Source: Arthrobacter_B sp038069765
GTDB taxonomy: Bacteria; Actinomycetota; Actinomycetes; Actinomycetales; Micrococcaceae
Assembly: GCF_038069765.1 (NCBI RefSeq)
Contig: NZ_JBBPFS010000004.1
Span: 186,001 to 250,000, forward strand
Reading direction: 5' to 3'
DNA length: 64,000 nt
Position numbers and translations under genes: made by a program. The notes under the pieces were generated by a model that worked only from the letters and a program-made list of their open reading frames with translations, was not told the DNA's origin and searched no databases. Of this stretch, positions 24,004 to 32,730 are shown piece after piece; positions within the stretch are counted from its first letter, which is position 1; each line of letters opens with the position of its first letter.

Positions 24004-25268
24004 AAATCTCAATGGTGTCCGAGCACGCCAGTCCGCTGGCCGCACTGGGCGGCGTGGATGCCGGCGGGCAGAACGTGCACGTTGCGGCGCTGTCGGTGGC
24101 GCTGGCCCGCCGCGGGCATTCCGTGCGCGTCTATACCCGCCGCGATGATCCGGGCCTGCCCGCGGTGGTTCCGGTGCGCGACGGGCTGGAGGTGGTGCAC
24201 GTGGACGCAGGACCGGCCCGGGCACTGCCCAAGGATGTCCTGCTGCCCTACATGCGGGAACTGGCCGAAGGCATCTCCGCCGACTGGGGGACGGTACCCC
24301 CGGACGTGGTGCACGCGCACTTCTGGATGTCGGGAGTCGCGGCCCTGGAGGCGGCCCGCCGGGTCGAGGCGCCGGGGTACCCCGTTCCGGTGCTCCAAAC
24401 CTTCCATGCCCTGGGCACCGTGAAGAAACGCCACCAGGGAACCGAAGACACCAGCCCGCCGCAGCGCACCTGGCTGGAACCTTCCGTGGGGCGCACCGCG
24501 GACCGGGTGATCGCCACCTGCTCGGATGAGGTGTTTGAACTCAAGGCGATGGGAGTGCCCGGGAACCGGATTTCCGTGGCTCCCTGCGGCGTGGATCTGG
24601 ATCTTTTCGGTTCCGGCGGACCCGCGGAGCCGAAAGGACGGCGTTTCCGGATTGCCGCCGTCGGCCGGCTGGTTCCGCGCAAAGGCGTGGATTTGGCGGT
24701 GCAGGCACTGGCGCTGCTGGCCGAAGGCGGCCTCAGCGACGTCGAGCTCCTGATCGTGGGCGGCGCCTCGGACTCCGCCGGGCTCGCCTCGGATCCGGAA
24801 GCCCAGCGGCTGCTGGCGCTGGCCCGCATCCTCGGTGTGGCGGACCGCGTGGTGCTGCGCGGGCAGGTCCCGCGGGAACAAATGCCGGCGGTGCTGAGAA
24901 GCGCCGATGCCGTGGTGTGCGCCCCCTGGTACGAACCGTTCGGGATAGTCCCGCTCGAGGCCATGGCCTGCGGCGTGCCGGTGGTGGCTTCCGCGGTCGG
25001 CGGGCTGATTGACACGGTGGTTCACGGCAAAACCGGCCTGCACGTGCCTCCCCGCGATCCGGTGGCCCTGGCCGCGGCACTGGCGGAGCTGCTGCGCAAC
25101 CCGGAGTATTCCCGCCGTCTTGGTGCTGCCGGCCGGCAGCGGGCCCGGGCGCGGTATTCGTGGGACCGGGTGGCAGCAGACACTGAAAAGGCCTACCAGG
25201 TGGCGGTGGACCGCATGGCACCTGCCCGGCAGGGCAGCCTGCAGCCGCTGGGAGGGAAGGCGCTGTGA
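24000..25268 (+). CDS. Glycosyltransferase family 4 (MshA/sucrose-phosphate-synthase-like)
   Basis: A 422-aa GT-B enzyme. MKISMVSEHASPLAALGGVDAGGQNVHVAALSVAL is the N-terminal acceptor/phosphate loop seen in MshA- and SPS-like GT4 proteins. VHAHFWMSGVAAL, the donor block GRLVPRKGVDLAVQAL and the signature YEPFGIVPLEAMACGVPVVASAVGG follow. Mycothiol MshA is the closest named relative in layout, but its place inside a heptose operon points to glycan assembly. The GTG start lies in a 4-base overlap. Confidence 0.85.
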   Translation: MKISMVSEHASPLAALGGVDAGGQNVHVAALSVALARRGHSVRVYTRRDDPGLPAVVPVRDGLEVVHVDAGPARALPKDVLLPYMRELAEGISADWGTVPPDVVHAHFWMSGVAALEAARRVEAPGYPVPVLQTFHALGTVKKRHQGTEDTSPPQRTWLEPSVGRTADRVIATCSDEVFELKAMGVPGNRISVAPCGVDLDLFGSGGPAEPKGRRFRIAAVGRLVPRKGVDLAVQALALLAEGGLSDVELLIVGGASDSAGLASDPEAQRLLALARILGVADRVVLRGQVPREQMPAVLRSADAVVCAPWYEPFGIVPLEAMACGVPVVASAVGGLIDTVVHGKTGLHVPPRDPVALAAALAELLRNPEYSRRLGAAGRQRARARYSWDRVAADTEKAYQVAVDRMAPARQGSLQPLGGKAL

Positions 25269-26014
25269 AACCCAAACCTCCGGAAGCCGCAGCCGGAACT
25301 CTGCTGGCAGACGTGCAGCCCGCCCCCGCTCCCCCGGCACAGGCAACCCGGCAGCCAACCCCGCCAACCCCGCCGGCCCCGGCGCAGCCAGCACAGTCAG
25401 CGGCGTCAGCGGCGTCAGCACAGCAGTCAGCCCACCGGGCGGTCCTTGCGCACCTGTCCGATCTGCGGCCGGCGGTCGCCTCGCTCGAGGCGCAGGCACC
25501 GCGGCTCACCGGCTGGGGCGTGGAGCTCGCCGTCCGCCTCCTGGCCGGACACCGACTGCTTGCCGCCGGCAACGGCGGCTCGGCGGCGGAGGCCCAGCAT
25601 TTAACGGCGGAGCTGGTGGGCAGGTTCGACGGCGAACGGCGGCCGTTCTCCGCCATTGCCCTGCACGCGGAAACGTCAGCGGTGACGGCCATTGCCAATG
25701 ACTACGGGTTTGACCAGCTCTACGCGCGGCAGGTGCTGGGCCACGGACGCCGCGGCGACGTGCTGATCCTGCTCTCCACAAGCGGCAGGAGCCCCAATTT
25801 GCTGCGCGCCGCGGAGGCGGCGCGCGCCGAGGGCATCACCACCTGGGCCCTGACCGGCCGCGGACCGAATCCGCTCAGCGAGGCCTGCGACGACGCCGTC
25901 AGCATCGACGCGCAGGCGGCCAACGCGCAGGAGGCCCACCTCATTGCCCTGCACGCCGTGTGCCGGGCCTTCGACGCCGAGGTCTTCCGCCGCGGCGGAA
26001 AGGAGCAACCGTGA
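25265..26014 (+). CDS. gmhA: Phosphoheptose isomerase (GmhA-like SIS protein)
   Basis: A 249-aa SIS-domain protein. GNGGSAAEAQHLTAELVGRF (about residues 101-120) is the GmhA signature, with LSTSGRSPNLLRAAEAA (about 174-190) for phosphosugar binding and a C-terminal histidine helix region (AHLIALHAVCRAFD). GmhA converts sedoheptulose 7-phosphate to D-glycero-D-manno-heptose 7-phosphate. Usual GmhA length is about 190; here a Pro/Ala/Gln-rich, disordered-looking extension of about 60 residues is present at the N terminus. GTG start, overlapping on both sides. Confidence 0.88.
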   Translation: MKPKPPEAAAGTLLADVQPAPAPPAQATRQPTPPTPPAPAQPAQSAASAASAQQSAHRAVLAHLSDLRPAVASLEAQAPRLTGWGVELAVRLLAGHRLLAAGNGGSAAEAQHLTAELVGRFDGERRPFSAIALHAETSAVTAIANDYGFDQLYARQVLGHGRRGDVLILLSTSGRSPNLLRAAEAARAEGITTWALTGRGPNPLSEACDDAVSIDAQAANAQEAHLIALHAVCRAFDAEVFRRGGKEQP

Positions 26015-27375
26015 AAATCGTGGTGGTTGGCGACGTTCTGCTGGACACTGACATCACCGGCAGCGCGCAGCGGCTCTCCCCTGACGCCCCGGTTCCGGTG
26101 GTTGATGTGGACAGCATCCGCAAGCGCGCCGGCGGGGCTGGCCTGGTGGCCCGGATGCTGGCCCGCGAAGGCCTCGATGTGGCCCTGGTGACGGTACTGT
26201 CCGAGGACGGCGCTGCCGCGGACCTGCGCGGTGCCCTCACCGGCATAACCGTCACCGCAGGCCCCTCCGGAGCACCCACGCCGGTGAAGACCCGGATCCG
26301 CGCCGATGCCCAGGCGGTAGTGCGCTTCGACGAAGGCTGCTCCCCTCCGCCGGCACCCGCGGTGACCCCTGAGATGCTGTCCGTCCTGTCCGGCGCCGAT
26401 GCGGTGGTCGTGGCGGATTACGGCCGCGGGCTGACCGGCAATCCGGAGCTGCGCAGCGCCCTGGAAGCGCTGGCGGGGCGGGTGCCTGTGGTCTGGGACC
26501 CGCACCCGGCCGGCGCCGACCCGGTGCCCGGCGTTGCCGCCGTGACCCCGAACCTGCCGGAAGCGCTGAGCAGCGGCGGCGGGGGCGGGACGGGCGGAAT
26601 CCCGGCAGCCCTGCACGCAGCGGAAGTGCTGCTGGGGCGCTGGCGGAGCCGGTCAGTGGTGGTGACCCTCGGTTCCCTCGGAGCGCTCGTCCTGCCCGCC
26701 GACGGTCTGCCGCAGGTGATCCCCGCTCAGGAGGTGCCCGCCGGAGATGCCTGCGGCGCCGGTGACCGGTTCGCCGCAACCCTGGCCCTGGCCCTGGCCC
26801 GCGGAACCGCACTGGAGCCCGCCGCGGAACAGGCGGTGCAGGCAGCCGCCGGTTTCCTCGCCGCCGGCGGAGTGGCTGCCCTGCACCGGGAAAAAGCGCC
26901 CGTGCAGCTGCACAGCGGCAGCCTCGATGCCCTCTCGGCCGCCCGCACGGTGCGCGAGCGCGGCGGAACAGTGGTGGCCACCGGCGGATGTTTCGACCTG
27001 CTCCACGCCGGGCACGCCCGCACCCTGTCCGCCGCCCGCCGGCTGGGCGACTGCCTGATCGTGGTCCTGAATTCCGACAGCTCCGTCCGGCGGCTCAAGG
27101 GCGAGCAGCGTCCCATCATTGGCCAGGCGGACCGCGCTGAACTGCTGCTGTCGCTGGGCTGCGTGGACGGTGTCCTGGTCTTCGAGGAAGATACCCCCGA
27201 GGCGGCCCTGGAGCGGCTCCGGCCGGACATCTGGGTCAAGGGCGGGGACTACCGCGAAGACCAGCTGCCGGAAGCCCGGCTGATCAAGGCCTGGGGCGGA
27301 GAGACCGTCACCGTCCCGTACCACCCGGCCCGTTCCACCACTGCACTGGCCGCGGCCCTGGCCCGGGTCGGCTAG
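26011..27375 (+). CDS. hldE: Bifunctional heptose kinase/adenylyltransferase HldE, copy 1
   Basis: A 454-aa fusion. The N-terminal PfkB kinase (about residues 1-310: VVVGDVLLDTDITGSAQRLSPDAPVPVV, GAGD catalytic motif in DACGAGDRF) makes heptose 1,7-bisphosphate. The C-terminal nucleotidyltransferase (about 325-454: GGCFDLLHAGHARTL, SDSSVRRLKG) makes ADP-heptose. The kinase half departs from the usual GGAANVA motif (GGAGLVA here). It is the last gene of the coupled operon; GTGA overlap with gmhA. A second HldE lies at 31147-32730. Confidence 0.9.
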   Translation: MKIVVVGDVLLDTDITGSAQRLSPDAPVPVVDVDSIRKRAGGAGLVARMLAREGLDVALVTVLSEDGAAADLRGALTGITVTAGPSGAPTPVKTRIRADAQAVVRFDEGCSPPPAPAVTPEMLSVLSGADAVVVADYGRGLTGNPELRSALEALAGRVPVVWDPHPAGADPVPGVAAVTPNLPEALSSGGGGGTGGIPAALHAAEVLLGRWRSRSVVVTLGSLGALVLPADGLPQVIPAQEVPAGDACGAGDRFAATLALALARGTALEPAAEQAVQAAAGFLAAGGVAALHREKAPVQLHSGSLDALSAARTVRERGGTVVATGGCFDLLHAGHARTLSAARRLGDCLIVVLNSDSSVRRLKGEQRPIIGQADRAELLLSLGCVDGVLVFEEDTPEAALERLRPDIWVKGGDYREDQLPEARLIKAWGGETVTVPYHPARSTTALAAALARVG

Positions 27376-27420
27376 CCAGGGTTAGCAAGGCCAGGGTTAG
27401 CAAGGCCAGGGTTAGCAAGG
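27376..27420. repeat. Three tandem copies of a 15-bp unit after hldE
   Basis: CCAGGGTTAGCAAGG is repeated exactly three times, starting on the base after the hldE TAG stop, with a partial fourth copy (CCAG). Like the array at 13215-13256, it sits at the 3' end of a gene. Confidence 0.9.
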
Positions 27421-27474
27421 CCAGCCCGGCCGGCAGCACCACAGCTTCGGTCCCGGAACGCCGTGGACCCGGAC

Positions 27475-27500
27475 GTACAACCAAAGATGTACAACGAAAG
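27475..27500. repeat. 12-bp direct repeat in SDR leader
   Basis: GTACAACCAAAG (27475-27486) and GTACAACGAAAG (27489-27500) lie in tandem with a 2-base spacer, just before the SDR ribosome-binding site. It could be a regulator site or a slippage duplication. Confidence 0.5.
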
Positions 27501-27509
27501 GAAAGACCC

Positions 27510-28211
27510 ATGTCTCTGCAGCTTTCCAACCCCGGACGGGTGCTCATCACCGGCGGCGGCTCCGGCTTAGGCGCCGCCGTTGTCCGGGCGGTAACCGACG
27601 CCGGCGGCACCGCCGTCGTACTGGACCGGAACATCAGCACGGTCAGTGCCGCCAAAGCCATTGAAGTGGACGTCTCAGACCGCGCGGCCGTGGAAGCGGC
27701 GGTCACCGAGGCCGCCGAATCCCTGGGCGGGCTGGACGCCGTGGTGACCGCAGCGGGCATTGACCGCTGCGGCCGGCTGGAGGACGTTGCGGCCGAAGAA
27801 TGGGAGAAGGTCATCGGAGTGAACCTGCTCGGCACCGTTTCCGTGGTGCGCGTCGCCCTCCCCTACCTGCTCGAGAGCCACGGCCGGGCAGTGACTGTGG
27901 CTTCAAGCCTGGGCATCAAGGCCGTTTCGGACGCCACTGCCTACTGCGCCTCGAAGTTCGGCGTGGTGGGTTTCAGCCGTGCCCTTGCCGCCGAAACCCG
28001 CGGCCGGATGGGGGTCACCACCATGATCCCTTCCGGGATGAAGACGAATTTTTTCGACGACCGCACGGAGCAGTACAAGCCGCAGGACGATTCCCGGCTC
28101 AACGATCCGATGCGCGTGGCCGAGGCAATTCTCTTCGCCCTGCACCAGCCCCGCGGATGCGAGATCCGCGAGATGGTTATCTGCCACGAGGAGGAGGATT
28201 CCTGGCCCTGA
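27510..28211 (+). CDS. Classical short-chain dehydrogenase/reductase
   Basis: A 233-aa SDR with cofactor motif TGGGSGLG (about residues 14-21), the NNAG-equivalent TAAGID, catalytic Ser (VASSLG) and YCASK (Tyr-x3-Lys). It lacks the length and motifs of extended SDR epimerases such as HldD (about 310-330 aa), so it probably does not epimerise ADP-heptose. AAGGAAAGACCC precedes the ATG. It is on the same strand as the heptose operon, 134 bases beyond it, and may have its own promoter. Confidence 0.85.
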   Translation: MSLQLSNPGRVLITGGGSGLGAAVVRAVTDAGGTAVVLDRNISTVSAAKAIEVDVSDRAAVEAAVTEAAESLGGLDAVVTAAGIDRCGRLEDVAAEEWEKVIGVNLLGTVSVVRVALPYLLESHGRAVTVASSLGIKAVSDATAYCASKFGVVGFSRALAAETRGRMGVTTMIPSGMKTNFFDDRTEQYKPQDDSRLNDPMRVAEAILFALHQPRGCEIREMVICHEEEDSWP

Positions 28212-28247
28212 TCCGGTGATGGCCCGCCCGGCGCCCCGGACACTCTG

Positions 28248-29459
28248 CTAGGCGGACGGTGCCGCCCGCAGCTCGGCCACGTCTGCGTACACGGCCTCCG
28301 GGTCAACAGCGGCCACAAACGAATCATCATGGGGGCAGCGTTCCGCCGTCCAGCCGACCTGGGTGACATCGGCTCCGCAAACCGGGCAGGCGGAAACCCA
28401 GGACATGTGCACCCGGTGGCGGGTGCGGCCCATGGCGCCGGCATTGATCGCATTTCCGAACCAGTAGATACCCACTGTCGGCGTGCCCACAGCCTGGGCC
28501 AGGTGCCGGGGTCCGCTGTCATTCCCGATCATCACGGCGCTCGCCTTGAGCAGGGCCGCCAGGGTGCCGATATCCAGCTTTCCGGCCACTGAGCCGATGT
28601 CGGCCCCGGGCCCGGCGGCCGCCAGGCCCAGCGCGGTAATGTGTTCGGCGAGCTCCCGGTCGCCGTCGTCGCCCACCACCAGAACCTGGCAACCGTCGGC
28701 GGCGGCCCGCACCGCCAGTGCTGCAAAGGCCGACGCCGGCCAGCGGCGGCGGGGATCGGTGGCGCCCGGGTGGAGGGTCACCAGGTCCCGGTCCGGGGCC
28801 ACAAAGGCCGCGGCCTTCTCTTCCTCCGCGGAGAGGACCTCCAGCTGCGGCTCCAGGGAGACGGGAACCGCCCCCGCCAGGCCCGCCACTTCCAGCGCCC
28901 GCAGAATCTCGTGCTGGTAGTAAACGTACGGAATGGTGCGTTCCAGGGGTGCCGCGTCGGGAGTCCGGGTGCCAACCGTATGGGCCGCACCCAGTTGCAG
29001 GAGGAAAGGATTGGAATTGCGGCCGCCTCCGTGCACCTGGACGGCCAGGTCGAAGCTGCGGGCACGCATGGAATCCATAAACGCCGCCAGCGCTGCAGGA
29101 TCCTCCGGGCCCGGCCGGATGCCCGGGGCGACAGGCAGCACCTCCACGCGGTGCACCGGGCCCGGCCGTCCCGCCAGCAGCGCCGCATGCAGCGGCGTGC
29201 CCAGCAGCGTGATCTCGGCCTCCGGGTAGGCGGCGGCAAGAGCGTCCAGCGCCGGCATGGCAAACATCAGGTCCCCCAGTCCGCCGCCGCGCAGCACAAC
29301 GATCCGGGCCACTCCCGGAAACTGCTCCAGCACCGGCCCGACACCGCGGCGCACGCCCCGTTCCTCCGGCTGCGCTCCGTCCGGCACCGCCCGCGGCGCC
29401 GCGTCCTGCACCGCTGCTGCTGCCTCCGGCAAGCCGTTCCCAGTTCCTCTTTCCACCAT
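28248..29459 (-). CDS. Glycosyltransferase family 9 (heptosyltransferase-like), copy 3
   Basis: A 403-aa GT9 protein with a 45-residue Ala/Glu-rich N-terminal extension, then VVLRGGGLGDLMFAMPALDAL, a middle VTLHPGATDPRRRWP block and the donor site VMIGNDSGPRHLAQAVGTPTVGIY. The C-terminal tail has CPVCGA and, about 17 residues on, CPHDD, a pattern that could bind a metal. AAGGGACGG precedes the ATG. It is transcribed against its neighbours and ends 36 bases from the SDR stop. Confidence 0.86.
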   Translation of the reverse strand: MVERGTGNGLPEAAAAVQDAAPRAVPDGAQPEERGVRRGVGPVLEQFPGVARIVVLRGGGLGDLMFAMPALDALAAAYPEAEITLLGTPLHAALLAGRPGPVHRVEVLPVAPGIRPGPEDPAALAAFMDSMRARSFDLAVQVHGGGRNSNPFLLQLGAAHTVGTRTPDAAPLERTIPYVYYQHEILRALEVAGLAGAVPVSLEPQLEVLSAEEEKAAAFVAPDRDLVTLHPGATDPRRRWPASAFAALAVRAAADGCQVLVVGDDGDRELAEHITALGLAAAGPGADIGSVAGKLDIGTLAALLKASAVMIGNDSGPRHLAQAVGTPTVGIYWFGNAINAGAMGRTRHRVHMSWVSACPVCGADVTQVGWTAERCPHDDSFVAAVDPEAVYADVAELRAAPSA

Positions 29460-29728
29460 TTACCGTCCCTTCCCGGATCTCGTCGGAGCACCTTTGCCCT
29501 GCCGCCGCCATGCCGCCGCAGCCCCGGCCGGCCGTTGCCGGCCGATGCGGCGAGCTGCCGCCACCCTGCCGGCGGCTGTTTCTCTGGCCCCACCCTAGGG
29601 CCTGGCCCGGCCGATCCCAACCGCAGGACGCGAGGAAAAATCTTCCGCTGCCGATCCGTGTAAACCGCGGCCAAACGGGTAGGAACCCTACACACGAAGT
29701 TGCCGCGTATCCGATCCCGAGGAGTTCC
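29460..29728. other. Divergent intergenic region between GT9 and aldehyde dehydrogenase
   Basis: 269 bases without a supported gene. It must carry leftward and rightward promoters. A short palindrome (GTAGG-AAC-CCTAC, 29679-29691) lies about 40 bases before the dehydrogenase start and may be an operator. Confidence 0.45.
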
Positions 29729-31150
29729 ATGTCAGCCAGCGTCGCCTCCGCCCCTTCCTCCGTCAGCACGGATTCCCCGGTTGGCCGGATGGCAGTGCGC
29801 AATCCTTCCGACGGCACACTGGTGGGGGAATTGGACGCGGCGGGCCTGGAGGAGGTCCGCGCTGCCGTCCGGGCAGCCCGGGCGGCCTGTCCCGGGTGGG
29901 CAGCCACCGACCCGGCCGTGCGCGGCCAGGCCCTGCGGGCAGCGGCGGCCGCCGTGGCTGCGCATGCCGGCGAGCTCGCGGACCTGAACAACCGCGAAAC
30001 CGGAAAGCCCGTGGAGGAAGCGCTCGGCGGCGTGGCCGCCGGCGTCGCCACCCTGGAGCAGTACGCCGAACTGGGACCGGTACACCGCGGGCTGAGCCTG
30101 CGCGGCTCGGTGCTGGCAGCGGACTACACCGTCACCGAACCGCGCGGCGTTGCAGTGCTGCTCACCCCGTGGAATGACCCGGTGGCGGTCGCGGCCGGCC
30201 TGATCGGTGCGGCGCTGGTAACCGGAAACGCCGTCATCCACAAGCCCAGCGAACGTTCCCCGCATACCGGGGCGCTGCTCGGGGACCTGCTCTCGCCTTT
30301 TTTCCCGCCGGGTGTCCTGGCCACCCTCACCGGCGGCGCCGAAACAGGTTCCCTGCTGAGCATGGAGACCGGCGTCGATGTGCTGGCCCATGTGGGTTCC
30401 AGTTCCTCCGGAGCGCGGATCGCCCGTGCCGGCGCGCTCACCGGGGCGCACGTGATCCGGGAAAACGGCGGCAATGATCCGCTCCTGATTGATGCCGGAG
30501 TGGACCCGGAATGGGCAGCCGGGCAGGCGGCCCTCGGGGCGTTCAGCAACAGCGGCCAGATCTGCACCGCCGTCGAGCGCATCTATGTGCACCGCGACGT
30601 CGCCGATGCGTTTTGCGAAGCCCTGGTCGGCGAGGCCCGCCGCCGCAACCGGGACGCCGTGCAGGCGCCGCTGGTGGATGAACGGCTGCGGACCGCGGTG
30701 CATGCGCAGGTCACCGAAGCCGTCCGCGACGGCGCGGTGCTGGCCGAAGGAGGCGTCGTCCCGCCCGGGCCGGGCGCCCACTACCCGGCCACCGTGCTGT
30801 TGAACTGCACGCAGCAGATGGCGGTGTTCACGGAGGAGACTTTCGGCCCGGTTGCGCCCGTGCAGGTGGTGGACAGCTTCGACGAAGGGCTGGCACTGGC
30901 GGCCGGGGACAGATTCGGTTTGGCCGCCACGGTTCTCACGCCGCTCATCGATTCCGCGCACCGCGCCGTTGCTGCCCTGCCGGTGGGAACGGTAAAAATC
31001 AACACGGTGTTCGGCGGCGCACCGGGCGGCTCGGCGCAGCCCCGCGGGGAGAGCGGCAGCGGATTCGGGTACGGTCCGGAACTGCTGGACGAATTCAGTC
31101 TGGTCAAGGTTGTCCACGTGGGCATCCCGCAGATGCCGGGGCAAAAGTGA
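29729..31150 (+). CDS. NAD(P)-dependent aldehyde dehydrogenase
   Basis: A 473-aa ALDH-superfamily protein. Residue landmarks are LTPWNDPVAVAAGLIGAALVTGNAVIHKPSE (cofactor region), the catalytic Glu in IRENGGNDP and the catalytic Cys in FSNSGQICTAVERIYVH. ETFGPVAPVQ and GFGYGPELLDEFS close the fold. It oxidises an aldehyde to an acid; the nearest general type is succinate-semialdehyde dehydrogenase. GAGGAG lies before the ATG at 29729. Its TGA overlaps the GTG of the second hldE, tying it to heptose metabolism, where its substrate is unknown. Confidence 0.87.
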   Translation: MSASVASAPSSVSTDSPVGRMAVRNPSDGTLVGELDAAGLEEVRAAVRAARAACPGWAATDPAVRGQALRAAAAAVAAHAGELADLNNRETGKPVEEALGGVAAGVATLEQYAELGPVHRGLSLRGSVLAADYTVTEPRGVAVLLTPWNDPVAVAAGLIGAALVTGNAVIHKPSERSPHTGALLGDLLSPFFPPGVLATLTGGAETGSLLSMETGVDVLAHVGSSSSGARIARAGALTGAHVIRENGGNDPLLIDAGVDPEWAAGQAALGAFSNSGQICTAVERIYVHRDVADAFCEALVGEARRRNRDAVQAPLVDERLRTAVHAQVTEAVRDGAVLAEGGVVPPGPGAHYPATVLLNCTQQMAVFTEETFGPVAPVQVVDSFDEGLALAAGDRFGLAATVLTPLIDSAHRAVAALPVGTVKINTVFGGAPGGSAQPRGESGSGFGYGPELLDEFSLVKVVHVGIPQMPGQK

Positions 31151-32730
31151 GGAGCCCGCAGGACCTGGCGGGGCTGCGCAGCCTGGCTCCGTGGCTGCCC
31201 GGCCTCCTTGCCGGGAAAGCACCGCGCATCGCCGTGGTCGGGGACGTCATGCTGGACGGCTGGTGGTCCGGAACCACGGACCGGTTCTGCCGCGAAGCAC
31301 CCGCGCCGGTGGTGGACATCGAACGCCGGGACTACTCCCCGGGCGGAGCAGCAAACACTGCAATGAACCTGCAATCCCTCGGCGCCCGGGTCCGGTTGGC
31401 CGGGCTGGTGGGCGAGGACGAACCCGGACGGCGGCTGCGGGGCCTCCTCGCCGCCGCCGGCATCGACCTGCAGCAGCTGCAGTCCCATCCGGCCGCCCGC
31501 ACCGCCACCAAATACCGCGTCCAGGCCGGCGAGCAGGTCCTGCTGCGGATGGACGACGGCGGGAGTCCGGTTCCGGCCGAGGCGGAGGAACACCTGGCGG
31601 GATCCCTGGATGCATGGCTGGAGGACATGGACGCCGTGGTGGTCTGCGACTACGGGACGGGCCTGCTGCACGGGATGCTGCGGGACGCACTGGTTGCCGC
31701 ACGCGGCAGCAGGTTCACCGTGGTCGACGCGCACGATCCGGCTCTCTGGGCCGGGCTGGCCGCCGACGTCGTCACCCCCAACGCGCAGGAAGCGGCCCGG
31801 CTGCTGGACATCACGCTGCAGCCGCAGGCGGACCGCGCCGAACAGTTCATTGGGCGCGGCCGGGAGCTGCTGCACGCTGCCGGCGCCGGATCCGCCGTCG
31901 TTACCCTGGACCGCGAGGGCACCGTCCTTCTCGCGGGGGACGGCACTGTGCACCGGACCTGGGCCCGCCCGGCCGCGGAGAAACACGCGTCCGGGGCCGG
32001 CGACACCTTTGTGGCATGCCTGACCCTGGCCCGGACAGCCGGGCTCCCGCTGAGCACGGCAGCGGATTTGGCGCAGAATGCCGCCGACATTGTGGTTCAG
32101 CGCGCCGGAACCTCCGTCTGCACCACGGCGGACCTGACGCTGCATCTGACCGCCCTGGCCGACACGGCGCTGCCGCCGGGGGAACTGGGTGAACGCGTGG
32201 CTGCGGACCGGGCAGCCGGCAAGCGGATAGTGCTCACCAACGGCTGCTTTGACGTGCTGCACCGCGGGCACACCCGCTATCTGCAGCAGGCCAAGGCCCT
32301 GGGTGACGTCCTCGTGGTCGCACTGAACGGCGATGATTCGGTGACCCGCCTGAAGGGGCCGGACCGGCCGATCAATCCGGTCCATGACCGCGCCGGAGTC
32401 ATCGCTGCGCTGAGCTGCGTCGATTACGTAACCGTCTTCGACACCGACACTCCAATTCCGCTGATTGAGGCACTGCGCCCGGACATCTATGCCAAGGGCG
32501 GCGACTACTCCCCCGAAATGCTGCAGGAAACTCCGGTGGTGAGGGCGCTTGGCGGCCAGGTGCGGATCCTGGACTATGTGGCGGACCATTCCACCAGCGC
32601 CGTCGTGCAGCGGATCCAGGCTTCGTCGCTGCGGCCGGGCAACCGCCGGCAGCAGGTGGACGCTGAGCAGGCAGCGGGCCGCGGTCCCGCCGCAACCGCC
32701 GGCCAGGAGGAAGCGGGGGGCGGGCCGTGA
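31147..32730 (+). CDS. hldE: Bifunctional heptose kinase/adenylyltransferase HldE, copy 2
   Basis: A 527-aa fusion closer to the canonical HldE than copy 1. The PfkB kinase half (about residues 25-335) has VVGDVMLDGWWSG, SPGGAANTAMNLQSLG and ASGAGDTF. The nucleotidyltransferase half (about 355-490) has NGCFDVLHRGHTRYL, DDSVTRLKGPDRPINP and AKGGDYSPEM. A polar tail of about 40 residues is added. The GTG start overlaps the dehydrogenase stop, and its stop overlaps the next GTG. Two HldE proteins in one cluster could split kinase and transferase duties or make two nucleotide-heptoses. Confidence 0.92.
   Translation: MRSPQDLAGLRSLAPWLPGLLAGKAPRIAVVGDVMLDGWWSGTTDRFCREAPAPVVDIERRDYSPGGAANTAMNLQSLGARVRLAGLVGEDEPGRRLRGLLAAAGIDLQQLQSHPAARTATKYRVQAGEQVLLRMDDGGSPVPAEAEEHLAGSLDAWLEDMDAVVVCDYGTGLLHGMLRDALVAARGSRFTVVDAHDPALWAGLAADVVTPNAQEAARLLDITLQPQADRAEQFIGRGRELLHAAGAGSAVVTLDREGTVLLAGDGTVHRTWARPAAEKHASGAGDTFVACLTLARTAGLPLSTAADLAQNAADIVVQRAGTSVCTTADLTLHLTALADTALPPGELGERVAADRAAGKRIVLTNGCFDVLHRGHTRYLQQAKALGDVLVVALNGDDSVTRLKGPDRPINPVHDRAGVIAALSCVDYVTVFDTDTPIPLIEALRPDIYAKGGDYSPEMLQETPVVRALGGQVRILDYVADHSTSAVVQRIQASSLRPGNRRQQVDAEQAAGRGPAATAGQEEAGGGP

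Noticed and set aside
27510..28211. SDR as HldD epimerase
   Set aside because: It is a 233-aa classical SDR, not an extended SDR of about 310-330 aa, and lacks the epimerase architecture.
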